Below, piece by piece: positions 33,995 through 42,563 of a stretch of 64,000 nt of DNA. The notes below the pieces were generated by a model. That model was not told the DNA's origin, ran no database searches, and saw only the letters and a list, made by a program, of their open reading frames with translations. Numbering within the stretch: position 1 is the stretch's first letter; the number at the start of each line of letters is the position of its first letter. The stretch spans positions 1 through 64,000 of the forward strand of contig NZ_JWLL01000001.1 of the NCBI RefSeq assembly GCF_000814025.1, read 5' to 3'. This DNA is from Tateyamaria sp. ANG-S1 (lineage in GTDB: Bacteria; Pseudomonadota; Alphaproteobacteria; Rhodobacterales; Rhodobacteraceae). The translations under genes were made by a program, and so were the position numbers.

Positions 33995-34258
33995 ATGGCC
34001 GTAGCGAGACTGTTTCTGATCGCCCTCGTGGTGCTGACGGTGATCTACTTTTCGCTGTCGCTCTATTCACGCGCCCGGGCCCGCGACCGGTTGGAGGCCG
34101 AATGGGACGAGGGCGACAAACCCGGCCCGCGCGAGGCTTACATCAAACACGGGCTCGCTGATTATGATGGCTCGCTGCGGCGCAAGCTGATCCTCGGGGT
34201 CTATATCGTGCCCATGGCGCTTGTGTGCCTTATCATCTACCTTGTGAACTTCGCCTAA
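33995..34258 (+). CDS. small membrane protein, 87 aa
   Basis: Two hydrophobic segments, residues 5-23 (LFLIALVVLTVIYFSLSLY) and near the C-terminus (GVYIVPMALVCLIIYLV), joined by a charged loop (RLEAEWDEGDKPGPREAYIK). Starts 4 nt after the DUF6638-like stop, preceded by ACGGAGG. A hairpin-shaped inner-membrane protein in the AAA+ operon. Confidence 0.78.
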   Translation: MAVARLFLIALVVLTVIYFSLSLYSRARARDRLEAEWDEGDKPGPREAYIKHGLADYDGSLRRKLILGVYIVPMALVCLIIYLVNFA

Positions 34259-34270
34259 AAGGACCCCGCA

Positions 34271-34918
34271 ATGCGTTACATCGGCTGGACCCTCCTGATC
34301 ACCTTCTGGGTCGCTTTCGGAGCGTTCCTGCACTACACCCTACCGCAACGCGACATCGTTCGGATCGTGAACACCTACGAGGAACGGCAGGAGCTGGGCG
34401 ACTGGACGCGCATGTTCTGGTCGCGGCCCGACACGCAGTCCGACGGGCTGATCAACCGCGATGTGCAGTTCATCCAGACAGTGCGCGCCAATGGGCGGCC
34501 CATGGTCTACCGGAACGAGGACACGGGCTGGAGCTGGCCGCCCTATTTCAAGTTCGACACCTCGAACCTTTATACTGAGGCAGCGGATTCCGTGTCGCCC
34601 CGCGCAGCTCCTGAATGGTACGTGATCACGCATTACGGCTGGCGGAACGAGTTCCTGACGATCTTCCCCAACGCGATCTCCCTGCGGCGGGTGGACGGGC
34701 CGGACGCCTCCAAGGGCATCCCGTGGATCAACATCCTGATCCTAACGACCATCGCGGCGATCTTCTACGCCACCTGGGTCCGCTGGCGGCGCTTCCGCCG
34801 GGCGCGGATCGATCCCAAGCTCGAAGAAATGCAGGACAGTTGGGACGCGGCCGGGGACGCGGTCTCGGAAAAGCGGGGCCGGTTCCAGCGCTGGCTTGGC
34901 ACTTGGAAAGCCAAGTAA
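34271..34918 (+). CDS. DUF1523 family membrane protein
   Basis: 215 aa. N-terminal membrane anchor (YIGWTLLITFWVAFGAFLHY), then a periplasmic domain with RDIVRIVNTYEER and WSWPPYFKFDTSNL, then a second membrane segment (WINILILTTIAAIFYATWV), then a basic cytoplasmic tail with ARIDPKLEEMQDSWDAAGD. This matches DUF1523 proteins of Rhodobacteraceae. Last gene of the AAA+ operon, followed by repeated element copy D. Confidence 0.82.
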   Translation: MRYIGWTLLITFWVAFGAFLHYTLPQRDIVRIVNTYEERQELGDWTRMFWSRPDTQSDGLINRDVQFIQTVRANGRPMVYRNEDTGWSWPPYFKFDTSNLYTEAADSVSPRAAPEWYVITHYGWRNEFLTIFPNAISLRRVDGPDASKGIPWINILILTTIAAIFYATWVRWRRFRRARIDPKLEEMQDSWDAAGDAVSEKRGRFQRWLGTWKAK

Positions 34919-34925
34919 TCCACTC

Positions 34926-34961
34926 CTTCATCTTGCCAAATAAACTCTCCCCGAAGGGCCG
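34926..34961 (-). repeat. 36-bp repeated element, copy D
   Basis: On the minus strand it begins CGGCCCTTCGGGGAGAG and ends TTGGCAAGATGAAG. It lies between the convergent ends of the DUF1523 gene and the RNA methyltransferase gene, so here it is not upstream of a start codon. Confidence 0.8.
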
Positions 34962-34975
34962 GTAAGCAACTGGGC

Positions 34976-36094
34976 CTATCCTAACGGGTCTGTGCGCCAC
35001 AACTTCACACGCAAACCGCCATGGGCGATGCTCGGACCTTCGGGCAGAAACGGCAGCCCCGTGGCCTTGGCCAGTGAGGCCTCGCTGGTGACGATGCCCA
35101 CACGCCAGCCCGAAAACCGCTCGGCCAGAACCTGCCCCAACCGGCCATAAACCGGGTAAAGCGCCTTCTTGTTCCCGATCCGCGCGCCGTAGGGCGGGTT
35201 CACGATCACCAGACCCGGCGGCCCGTCGGGCGGGGTGATTTCCCCGGCATTCCCGGTCTCGAATGACACAAGGTCCGCGACGCCAGCCCGCTCCGCATTG
35301 GCACGCGCCATGGCGATCACGCCCTGATCCCGGTCCGACCCTGTAAGGCGCACCTCAGGTGCGCCCCGGCGGTCAGATGTCCGCAACGCAGCCACCGCAT
35401 CGGCGTCGAACCCGGCCAACTGCTCAAAGGCAAAGCCGCGCGCTCGTCCCGCCTGTAGGCCCGCCGCCATCTCGGCCGCCTCAATGACAAAGGTGCCAGA
35501 CCCGCACATTGGGTCGAACACCGGCTGCGACCCGTCAAATCCGCACTGGCGCAGGAACAGCGCGGCGAGCGTCTCACGCATAGGGGCCTTGCCCACGGCC
35601 TCTTTATGCCCGCGCTTGTGCAACGGCTCGCCGGATGTATCGACGCTGATCGTCACCCGGTTGTCGTCAATGCGCACCTTAAGCGTGACAGGCGCATTTG
35701 CGGCCACGGTCATCCCGGCACTCTCAACCAACGCCGTCTCGATCCGCTTGGTCGCCGCACCTGCGTGATAGATCTTGGACTTGCGCGAGGTGGCAACCTC
35801 CACCCGCACGGGCACGTCCGGGCGCAGCACATCGGCCCACGGAAACTTCCGCGCCCGCTTGTCGAGCTGTGCCAGATGAAACGCCATGAAGGACCCCATG
35901 CGCCACAGCACGCGGGTGGCGCCCCGCAGCTCCAGATTGGCGCGCCAGACCTCCGCCCAGCCGCCGCGCAGGCTGACCCCGCCCGGCACCACATCGGCCA
36001 CGTCAAAGCCATGTTCCCGCGCCTCATCGGCGAGGGTCTGTTCCATCCCCGGCAGGGTGATGGCAAAGATCGGGGCAGGTGTTTCGTCGGACAT
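34976..36094 (-). CDS. THUMP-domain RNA methyltransferase (RlmL N-terminal type)
   Basis: 372 aa. The N-terminal third is a THUMP-like RNA-binding part (FAITLPGMEQTLADEAREHG). The C-terminal Rossmann methyltransferase has FDPMCGSGTFVIEAAEMAAG as the SAM loop and VIVNPPYGARIG as the NPPY catalytic motif of N2-guanine methyltransferases. Matches the class that includes the first half of E. coli RlmL (23S m2G2445). ATG 36094 (MSDETPAP) is preferred over ATG 36130. Confidence 0.86.
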   Translation of the reverse strand: MSDETPAPIFAITLPGMEQTLADEAREHGFDVADVVPGGVSLRGGWAEVWRANLELRGATRVLWRMGSFMAFHLAQLDKRARKFPWADVLRPDVPVRVEVATSRKSKIYHAGAATKRIETALVESAGMTVAANAPVTLKVRIDDNRVTISVDTSGEPLHKRGHKEAVGKAPMRETLAALFLRQCGFDGSQPVFDPMCGSGTFVIEAAEMAAGLQAGRARGFAFEQLAGFDADAVAALRTSDRRGAPEVRLTGSDRDQGVIAMARANAERAGVADLVSFETGNAGEITPPDGPPGLVIVNPPYGARIGNKKALYPVYGRLGQVLAERFSGWRVGIVTSEASLAKATGLPFLPEGPSIAHGGLRVKLWRTDPLG

Positions 36095-36139
36095 GGCGCC
36101 GTCTATAGGGCCGCCTGCCTCGATCCGCAAAGGTGCAGA

Positions 36140-37717
36140 TCAGTCGGCAAACAGATAGTCCACCGCCGCGATCTCGCGCGCCTTTTCCGGGGCGACGCTC
36201 AGGAAACCGGTCAGGGCGGCGGCATTGTCGTCCAGATCGGCGGTCTCCTCCATCCGGTACAGATGCTCGAAATCCGCATCACGAAGCCTGTCGGATTCGT
36301 AGGTCATGTCGTGGCGGATGGTGGGCAGCAACCGGTCCAGCGTATCGGTGCTCGTCTGCTCTCCGGCCAGCCCGACACGCATGGCGTGCCCAATCAGGTA
36401 TTCATCGGAAAACGAACACTGAATCTCAAGAATACGGGTGATCGAGCGGTCGCCAGCAAAGTCCTGCAACAGGTCCAGATTGCCGGGGTCCATACATACG
36501 ATCAGCCGGTCGGTGTCGAAATAGTCAAACAGCATCCGCATCAATGCGCGGCGGTGGCGGGTGCGCTTTTCCAGTGTCTTCTGGATACCGCCCAGATCGG
36601 GCAGGGGGGTGTGCTCTTCGTTGAACAGGTATTCGATGGCGGGCACGTTGGTCATAACCCGGATGCGCTCCAGCAACCGCTTGGCCACATGCCACTTCTT
36701 GCACACGATGATCAGCAATTCGCGGTTGCGGCCCAGGGTGCTCTCGGTCTCCCAGAACCGCATGGCAAAGCGGCGCCCAATCCGGCCCCGGCCGGTCAGG
36801 AACTTGAACAGGCTCGCCCCCTCGTTCGAGATCTGGAATTGCACGTTTTCAGCCGCATACAGCAACCCAAGACGACGCTTGAGGTCCTTGGCCTCGGGGC
36901 TGATCTTGCGGGCAAACAGGAAATCCTGGCTCAGCAGCAGATCATAGTGATCGTCATAGAAGGTCACCGGCATACCGTAGTCGGTGAACATCAGGAATGT
37001 CAGCGTGCGGCTGCGGATCTCCTCTTCGGGCACGACATGGCGCACGATGGTCTGAAAGAACGTCTCGTCCGGGATCCACGTGGTACGGAAAAAGCGCATG
37101 ACATCCTTGCGCTCTCGGGTGAAATCCAGAACCCACTCGATGGTGCGACGGCGCAGGCACCACCACTGGCTGCCGATCTGCACCTGGATATCGGCGGGTA
37201 TCTCCCGCTTCAGACCAAAACGCTCCTGCAGGCGGTAGCTGGTGTAGAACCGCCACTTCTGGGTGCGCTCGTTAAAGAAGTGGCGGTAGATCAGCCGCTC
37301 TTCCCGCATGCCGGTCTTGATCCAGTCGCTGTCGAAATAGTCCAGACTTTCGATAAAATCCGCGTCGTTTTCGTCCAGAAAGTGATGGGTGTATTCGGCG
37401 CTCTTGATCGCCATGCAGTCGCCCGACAGCATGTAGAAATGCGTCGCCCGCGGGAACGCGTCTACCGCACTTTCGACAGCGTACAGGGTGGCCTGCACCA
37501 GGCTCCACTCGCCCCAGCCGCACCGGATACGCCGATGGGCAAAGGTGACATTCGGGTTGTGTTTCAACGCCTTGGTGATCTGGGCAAAATGCGCAGGATT
37601 GGCGCGCGCGTCAAAATGAATCGACATGTAGTCGCCCGCCGCAGTCAACCGCTCCGCTTGCTTGATGATGGCATCGGGGTCCTTGTGACATAGCAGAATA
37701 TAGGCGATCTTTGCCAT
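36140..37717 (-). CDS. GT14-type glycosyltransferase with long C-terminal domain
   Basis: 525 aa. N-terminal 250 residues fit the Branch/GT14 fold (beta-1,6-N-acetylglucosaminyltransferase-like): KIAYILLCHKDPDAIIKQAE, then SIHFDARANP, then ATHFYMLSGDCMAIKS, then GSQWWCLRRRTIEWVLDF and TTWIPDETFFQTI. The remaining 270 residues resemble the DUF5928 extension seen in Rhodobacterales. Cytoplasmic, no membrane segment. Divergent from a sulfotransferase gene over an AT-rich spacer, suggesting both decorate a surface polysaccharide. Confidence 0.82.
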   Translation of the reverse strand: MAKIAYILLCHKDPDAIIKQAERLTAAGDYMSIHFDARANPAHFAQITKALKHNPNVTFAHRRIRCGWGEWSLVQATLYAVESAVDAFPRATHFYMLSGDCMAIKSAEYTHHFLDENDADFIESLDYFDSDWIKTGMREERLIYRHFFNERTQKWRFYTSYRLQERFGLKREIPADIQVQIGSQWWCLRRRTIEWVLDFTRERKDVMRFFRTTWIPDETFFQTIVRHVVPEEEIRSRTLTFLMFTDYGMPVTFYDDHYDLLLSQDFLFARKISPEAKDLKRRLGLLYAAENVQFQISNEGASLFKFLTGRGRIGRRFAMRFWETESTLGRNRELLIIVCKKWHVAKRLLERIRVMTNVPAIEYLFNEEHTPLPDLGGIQKTLEKRTRHRRALMRMLFDYFDTDRLIVCMDPGNLDLLQDFAGDRSITRILEIQCSFSDEYLIGHAMRVGLAGEQTSTDTLDRLLPTIRHDMTYESDRLRDADFEHLYRMEETADLDDNAAALTGFLSVAPEKAREIAAVDYLFAD

Positions 37718-37859
37718 TCAGGAAACTTTACCACCGATCAACATGCGATTGTTTACGGTGATAAAGCTAAGCAGAGATTGAATAAACAGGATTTCTTTGC
37801 TTTTTTGCGCGACAAGCCAGTGACGCGGAGCACTGCAAGTAAAAAGGGCGAGTAGTCGT
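37718..37859. promoter_or_regulatory. AT-rich divergent promoter region
   Basis: 142 bp separating the divergent GT14 and sulfotransferase genes, clearly AT-richer than either. It should hold both promoters; no specific operator recognised. Confidence 0.45.
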
Positions 37860-38678
37860 ATGGGTTTCCCTGGCACCTGGATGACGGAAAGCGAAAGCGT
37901 GGTGTATCGGGTTGTGCCCAAATGCGCCTGTTCGACCATCGGTCAGATCATGTTCTACTCGGACCATGGCGCATTCTTTGATGGCGACATCCACGACGCC
38001 CAGGGCGGCATGCACAAATGGGCGCTTGAAGCGAGCCAGCCGGTCATCACCGACAACGTGAAAACGCACGGCTCCTACGCCTTCACCTGCGTGCGCAACC
38101 CCTACACCCGCATCTTGTCGTCCTTCTTTGACAAGATCTGCGGCATCCAGCGCAACGGCAAACGCTACCGCGGCAACCTCGTGCCGCTCCTGATCCAGAA
38201 ATACGGGATCGAGGTGGGCGGCGACGACGGCAAACAGGAGTTCGACCAGATCAAGTCGTTCCGCCGCTTCCTGCTCTTTGCGCGCGACACCATCCGCTGG
38301 CGCCGCCCGATGGAGCCGGACATTCACTGGTCCGCGATGTCAGGGCACGTCTCAACCTTCATCGTGAACGGCGGCCGCTATGACAAGATCATTTGGACCG
38401 AGAAATTCAACGACGGCATGGAAGAGGTGATGCAGGCGATCAAGACGCCGCACGCCGTCAACATCGCCGACATCCCCCGCTTCAACGAAAGCGAAGGACA
38501 CGGGCCCAAACGCGCCCACCCTGTCGAGGATTACTTCGACGACCTGTCCATGCACCTCGTCTACGAAATCTACAAACGCGACTTCGACCTCTTCAAATAC
38601 GATTTCGAGGATCCCTCGAACAAGATGCCCGTGGGTGAGATTGACCTCGACGAGGTGCACAAGAAACTGGGCGACTGA
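37860..38678 (+). CDS. sulfotransferase family 2 protein (carbohydrate sulfotransferase-like)
   Basis: 272 aa. PAPS-binding motifs: 5'-phosphosulfate loop YRVVPKCACSTIGQIM (about residues 16-31) and 3'-phosphate motif YAFTCVRNPYTRILSSFF (about 73-90). These are the signatures of Golgi-type carbohydrate sulfotransferases and their bacterial relatives. No signal peptide. Would transfer sulfate from PAPS to a sugar; acceptor unknown. An in-frame ATG at 37881 is an alternative start. Confidence 0.84.
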   Translation: MGFPGTWMTESESVVYRVVPKCACSTIGQIMFYSDHGAFFDGDIHDAQGGMHKWALEASQPVITDNVKTHGSYAFTCVRNPYTRILSSFFDKICGIQRNGKRYRGNLVPLLIQKYGIEVGGDDGKQEFDQIKSFRRFLLFARDTIRWRRPMEPDIHWSAMSGHVSTFIVNGGRYDKIIWTEKFNDGMEEVMQAIKTPHAVNIADIPRFNESEGHGPKRAHPVEDYFDDLSMHLVYEIYKRDFDLFKYDFEDPSNKMPVGEIDLDEVHKKLGD

Positions 38679-38681
38679 CCC

Positions 38682-39419
38682 CTAGTTCAACAGCACAGGC
38701 TCGGTCCGGCCCATGCGGCACAGGTCACAGACGCGCACGGCCTCCGTGATCCCCATCTTGGCCAGATCACGGAACTCAGGCAGGTCAAACGGGTCCGCAG
38801 CCGCGTAGTCCACGGCATAGCCAAGGTCTTCGAACGACCCCAGCGTCAGACGGCTCAGCGGGCGTACCTCGCCCGACAGAAACCCGGTCATCAACTCATT
38901 GCCAAACACCAGCTCGCGCCAATGCCCTTCGCGCGTGCCGGGGCCGCCGGTGTTGGCAACCGGCACGGCCTGTCCGCCAGCGGGGTCCAGATCGGCAAAC
39001 TCGCGCGTCGCAGACGGCCCGACAAAGCGCGGGTCCATTGTGCCAGTCCCCGCAATCAGCCCCTTGCGCGCCCACAGCGTGCCAAAGCCCAGCACATGGG
39101 CCATCTCGTGCAGTACCACGTCCTCGAACCGGTTCTCGGCCTCCAGCGTTTCAACATCGGCCTGGTCAAATTCCATGATGCCCACGACCGGCAGTTCGGT
39201 GTCGGGCCGTAACACGGTGGGGCCAGCCTGCCCCAAAACCCCGTTCGCCCCGTCGAGGGGGCGCACCGACACGTCAATGCGCACGCCGCTCAGGGTCTCT
39301 CCCTCAAAGGTGACGGGCTCAAACTCCGTCTGCATCACCGCGTCCCAGCGTTCGGCGGCGCGGTCAAACACAGCGCGGCGGGCGGTGGGCAATTGTCCAT
39401 CAAATCTCAGCGTGATCAT
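38682..39419 (-). CDS. leishmanolysin-related zinc metallopeptidase
   Basis: 245 aa. Zinc motif VVLHEMAHVLGFGTLWARKG (HExxH with the following G....W pattern of M8 relatives) near residue 103, and a third ligand candidate in EGHWRELVFGNELM. It begins directly with ITLRFDGQLPTARRAVFDRA and has no signal peptide, so it is cytoplasmic or exported by another route. C-terminal CDLCRMG could bind a further metal. The gene converges on the sulfotransferase gene, 3 nt apart. Confidence 0.78.
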   Translation of the reverse strand: MITLRFDGQLPTARRAVFDRAAERWDAVMQTEFEPVTFEGETLSGVRIDVSVRPLDGANGVLGQAGPTVLRPDTELPVVGIMEFDQADVETLEAENRFEDVVLHEMAHVLGFGTLWARKGLIAGTGTMDPRFVGPSATREFADLDPAGGQAVPVANTGGPGTREGHWRELVFGNELMTGFLSGEVRPLSRLTLGSFEDLGYAVDYAAADPFDLPEFRDLAKMGITEAVRVCDLCRMGRTEPVLLN

Positions 39420-39565
39420 GATCCTGCTCCGATTTTGTCAGTGGTCCATCCAATGTTGGAACCGATGGGCCGGGTGCCAATGGCAGACGGCAAACCGGCA
39501 CCCCGCAGCCGAAACGCGGGATCAGCACTGGCCAAATCCTGCCGGATGTCAGGAAATTGAACCGC

Positions 39566-40117
39566 TTAGGCGTCCTCTTCCTCTGCGTCCTCGTCCCAGT
39601 ATTCCCACGCCACCACCCAAGTGACGGCAAAGAACAAAGCGAACCAGGCAAAGTCGGAAAAGCCGTTATACAGCACCCACACCCGGTCGGTCGCATTGCG
39701 CCACACCAGTTCATTGGCACCGGCGCGCAGCAGCGTGATGCCGATCCAGCTGTAGTTCAGCAGCAGCCACCCTTCATCGACCAGCTTGATCTTGTAGCCC
39801 AACGTCCGCTCGACCAGGCTGGGCTTGAAAAACAGCCCCACGCCCAGAATCACGGCAAAGACCAGCGATCCCACGGTTGCGCTGATCTTGACGAAGGCCG
39901 TGTCGTTGAAAAAGAACCCCGCCGTGACCATGACCGCCGTGAGGAAAAAAATCGAGATGGCGAGCCACGGCAGGCTCTGATCCCACCGCCACCGCAGGAC
40001 AATAGCGATCAGTGTTGCGACAGCGGCAAAGGCCGACCCAACCCAGATGCCTCCCAGCGTGTCTCCAAGGACAAAGGCGATGCCCGGCGCAAATTCGACG
40101 ATCAGACGTTTGTCCAT
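39566..40117 (-). CDS. YciB/IspZ family inner-membrane septation protein
   Basis: 183 aa with about five membrane segments, including FAPGIAFVLGDTLGGIWVGS, LAISIFFLTAVMVTAGFFFN and VGSLVFAVILGVGLFF. GYKIKLVDEGWLLLNYSW and WRNATDRVWVLYNGFSD are typical of YciB. An acidic tail (DEDAEEEDA) ends it. Linked in other bacteria to septation and envelope integrity. Short intergenic spacers on both sides; no operon partner. Confidence 0.85.
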   Translation of the reverse strand: MDKRLIVEFAPGIAFVLGDTLGGIWVGSAFAAVATLIAIVLRWRWDQSLPWLAISIFFLTAVMVTAGFFFNDTAFVKISATVGSLVFAVILGVGLFFKPSLVERTLGYKIKLVDEGWLLLNYSWIGITLLRAGANELVWRNATDRVWVLYNGFSDFAWFALFFAVTWVVAWEYWDEDAEEEDA

Positions 40118-40324
40118 AAATTCCTGCTCTCAAATCGCTCAAAGACAATGACGCCAGCCAGTAGCGCGCCTGATGACGACACCTGCGGTCAGCGAAAGAC
40201 CGAAATCCGTTTTATTATTTAAGAACGCGCCGCGCGCATGGAATACGCACCCGTCCAAAATTTACGGATGCTGGGGTCTGAACGGCACGCAGCATACATC
40301 GCGACGACCTGATGTGGACTGTGA

Positions 40325-40996
40325 CTACCTGATGATGGCAGCAATCCGCGCGGCAATGGCCGCACTGCCCTTGGCTGAGGGGTGAATGCGGTCGATGTCG
40401 TGAAAACTCAGATCGCCATGCGGCACCAGATCGGCCACCGACACGAACGTCACCCCCGCATCGCGCGCCGCCATGCGGGCCAGCCGCGCCTCGAACCGGT
40501 CACCCAATGTGCGGCAGTGATCAATAATCGACCCGCGCCCCGGCGTGCGCAGATACCCGACATAGGCGACCCGCGCGCCGTCGGCCCGTGCCCGCTTCAC
40601 CGCAGTGACAACCGTTCCGGAGGATCCGTCCTCGGCGATCAGCCGATCAAGCTGCGCCTCGCACTTGCGGCACCCGCAGCCCAGCCACAGATCATTGCCG
40701 CCCCCGTTCATGACAACCCAGTCCCACGGACCAGACCGGTACTGACTGCCAATACGCAGGCCCAGACTGCCGCTGACCGGCAAGACATAGTGATACCGCG
40801 CGCCGACCACGGATCGGTCAATCACTTGCGTGCCCAGTCGCCGCTCCAATTCCGACGCTACCGATTTCTTGGATGCGGCATTCCACGCCAGCATACTGTC
40901 GCCCGTCGCGATGATCCGCGCGGCACCCGATGACGGCACCGGCTCACCGCATGCCAACAGCATGACACAGGCCATCAAGGCCACCCAAAGCCGCAT
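40325..40996 (-). CDS. SGNH/GDSL hydrolase, lipoprotein
   Basis: 223 aa. [19 protein letters not shown] has a lipobox (LLAC) so the enzyme is lipid-anchored. SGNH blocks: [10 protein letters not shown] (block I Ser), [12 protein letters not shown] (block III Asn) and [13 protein letters not shown] (block V Asp/His). Four cysteines in [11 protein letters not shown] and DHCRTL may form disulfides. Likely de-esterifies a periplasmic or surface glycan or lipid. About 210 nt to the next gene with nothing recognised. Confidence 0.82.
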   Translation of the reverse strand: MRLWVALMACVMLLACGEPVPSSGAARIIATGDSMLAWNAASKKSVASELERRLGTQVIDRSVVGARYHYVLPVSGSLGLRIGSQYRSGPWDWVVMNGGGNDLWLGCGCRKCEAQLDRLIAEDGSSGTVVTAVKRARADGARVAYVGYLRTPGRGSIIDHCRTLGDRFEARLARMAARDAGVTFVSVADLVPHGDLSFHDIDRIHPSAKGSAAIAARIAAIIR

Positions 40997-41107
40997 GTCA
41001 TTCGCTCCAATCCGTCCCGTATGGGCACCCTACACACGCGAATCCCAACATTCCATAAACACCGGCCCCCTTGCTTGCATGCGCCCGACCGCCTACATGC
41101 GCATGCC

Positions 41108-41584
41108 ATGGCGCAAGGAAAATCAGACCCAAACTACAAGGTCGCCGCCGAAAACCGGCGCGCGCGCTTTGACTACGCGATCGAGGATGACCTCGAATGC
41201 GGCATCGTGCTTGAAGGGTCCGAGGTCAAATCCCTGCGCGCAGGCGGCGCCAACATCGCCGAAAGCTACGCCCACGTGGACAATGGCGAGTTGTGGCTGG
41301 TGAACTCCTACATCGCCCCCTACGACCAGGCGAAATCCTTCAAACACGAGGAACGGCGCCCGCGCAAACTGCTGGTCAGCCGCAAGGAACTGTCGAACCT
41401 CTGGAACGCCACCCAGCGCAAGGGCATGACGCTGGTGCCCATCGTGCTCTATTTCAACCACAAGGGCATGGCCAAGCTAAAGATCGGTATCGCCAAGGGC
41501 AAGAAGCTGCACGACAAGCGCGACACCTCCGCGAAACGCGACTGGAACCGCCAGAAACAGCGGCTTCTCAAGGAACGCGGCTGA
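41108..41584 (+). CDS. smpB: SsrA-binding protein SmpB
   Basis: 158 aa. Typical Smp[21 protein letters not shown], then [20 protein letters not shown], then [16 protein letters not shown], then the basic tail [18 protein letters not shown]. Needed with tmRNA to rescue stalled ribosomes. ATG 41108 ([11 protein letters not shown]) starts the conserved region; the frame extends upstream without conserved content. The tmRNA gene was not found in the window. Confidence 0.94.
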   Translation: MAQGKSDPNYKVAAENRRARFDYAIEDDLECGIVLEGSEVKSLRAGGANIAESYAHVDNGELWLVNSYIAPYDQAKSFKHEERRPRKLLVSRKELSNLWNATQRKGMTLVPIVLYFNHKGMAKLKIGIAKGKKLHDKRDTSAKRDWNRQKQRLLKERG

Positions 41585-41708
41585 CGTCCCCTTCCCTGTT
41601 TCCAAAAAATCCCGGGGTGAGCGCGCAACGCGAGGGGCAGAGCCCCTTGAACGGCGGCCCCCACAGCGGTACGAACAAGCGTTTTTTGTCGCCCGAGGGG
41701 ACTCACCC
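41585..41708 (+). promoter_or_regulatory. spacer with two small hairpins before the sulfurtransferase gene
   Basis: 124 nt containing CGCGCAACGCG and AGGGGCAGAGCCCCT, both self-complementary, then a T-run in AAGCGTTTTTTGTCG. The second hairpin with later T-run may end the smpB transcript. No known riboswitch class recognised. Confidence 0.35.
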
Positions 41709-42563
41709 ATGTCCGATGATCCACGCACACTCGTTTCCACGGACTGGCTCGCCGCCCATATCAAGGACCCGGACCTGCGGATTCTCGACGCCTCTTGGTA
41801 TCTGCCCGACGCAGGCCGCGACGCCCGCGCAGAATACGAAGCCGCCCATATCCCCGGCGCGCGGTTCTTTGACATTGACGAAATCAGCGACGCCCGCTCG
41901 GACCTGCCGCACATGGCACCTCCGCCCGAGAAATTCATGTCCCGCATGCGCGCCATGGGTGTGGGTGACGGGCATCAGGTCGTTGTCTACGACGGCGCTG
42001 GTCTGTTGTCTGCAGCCCGCGTCTGGTGGCTCTTTCGCCTGATGGGCCACCGCGACGTCGCCGTGCTCGACGGCGGTTTCCCCAAATGGCATGCCGAAGG
42101 GCGCGCTATCGAAGACATGGCCCCCGTGATCAAGGACCGCCACCTCACAGCCCGCTTCCAAAACCACCTCGTCCGCGACGTCACCCAAGTCAGCCAGGCG
42201 GCCAAACTCGGCTCCACCCAAGTGGTCGATGCCCGCGCCGCCGCCCGCTTCAAGGGTGAAGCGCCGGAACCACGCGAAGGCATGCGCCCCGGCCACATCC
42301 CAGGCTCGCGCAACGTGCCCTACGACACGCTCCTCAATGACGACAAGACGATGAAATCCCCCGCCGACACCCGCGCCGTATTCGAAGCGGCGGGCGTGGA
42401 CCTGCAAAAACCCATCATCACCAGCTGCGGCTCAGGTATCACCGCCGCAATCCTCGCCCTCGCGCTCGAACGCATGGGACACGACAGCTGGTCGCTATAT
42501 GACGGCAGTTGGGCCGAATGGGGCATGTCGCCCATGGTCCCCGTCGCAACCGGAGAGGCCTGA
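41709..42563 (+). CDS. sseA: 3-mercaptopyruvate sulfurtransferase
   Basis: 284 aa, two rhodanese domains. The first ends near VVVYDGAGLLSAARVWWLF (inactive, Asp in place of Cys). The second holds the active loop ITSCGSGITAAILALAL, close to the CGSGVT loop that marks mercaptopyruvate sulfurtransferases. RPGHIPGSRNVPY and AEYEAAHIPGARFFDID are the conserved rhodanese strands. Transfers sulfur from 3-mercaptopyruvate to thiols. Its stop overlaps the next ATG by 1 nt (TGATG at 42561-42565). Confidence 0.9.
   Translation: MSDDPRTLVSTDWLAAHIKDPDLRILDASWYLPDAGRDARAEYEAAHIPGARFFDIDEISDARSDLPHMAPPPEKFMSRMRAMGVGDGHQVVVYDGAGLLSAARVWWLFRLMGHRDVAVLDGGFPKWHAEGRAIEDMAPVIKDRHLTARFQNHLVRDVTQVSQAAKLGSTQVVDARAAARFKGEAPEPREGMRPGHIPGSRNVPYDTLLNDDKTMKSPADTRAVFEAAGVDLQKPIITSCGSGITAAILALALERMGHDSWSLYDGSWAEWGMSPMVPVATGEA

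Noticed and set aside
41585-41708. riboswitch before the sulfurtransferase gene
   Set aside because: Two small hairpins only; none of the SAM, SAH or other known conserved cores could be matched.
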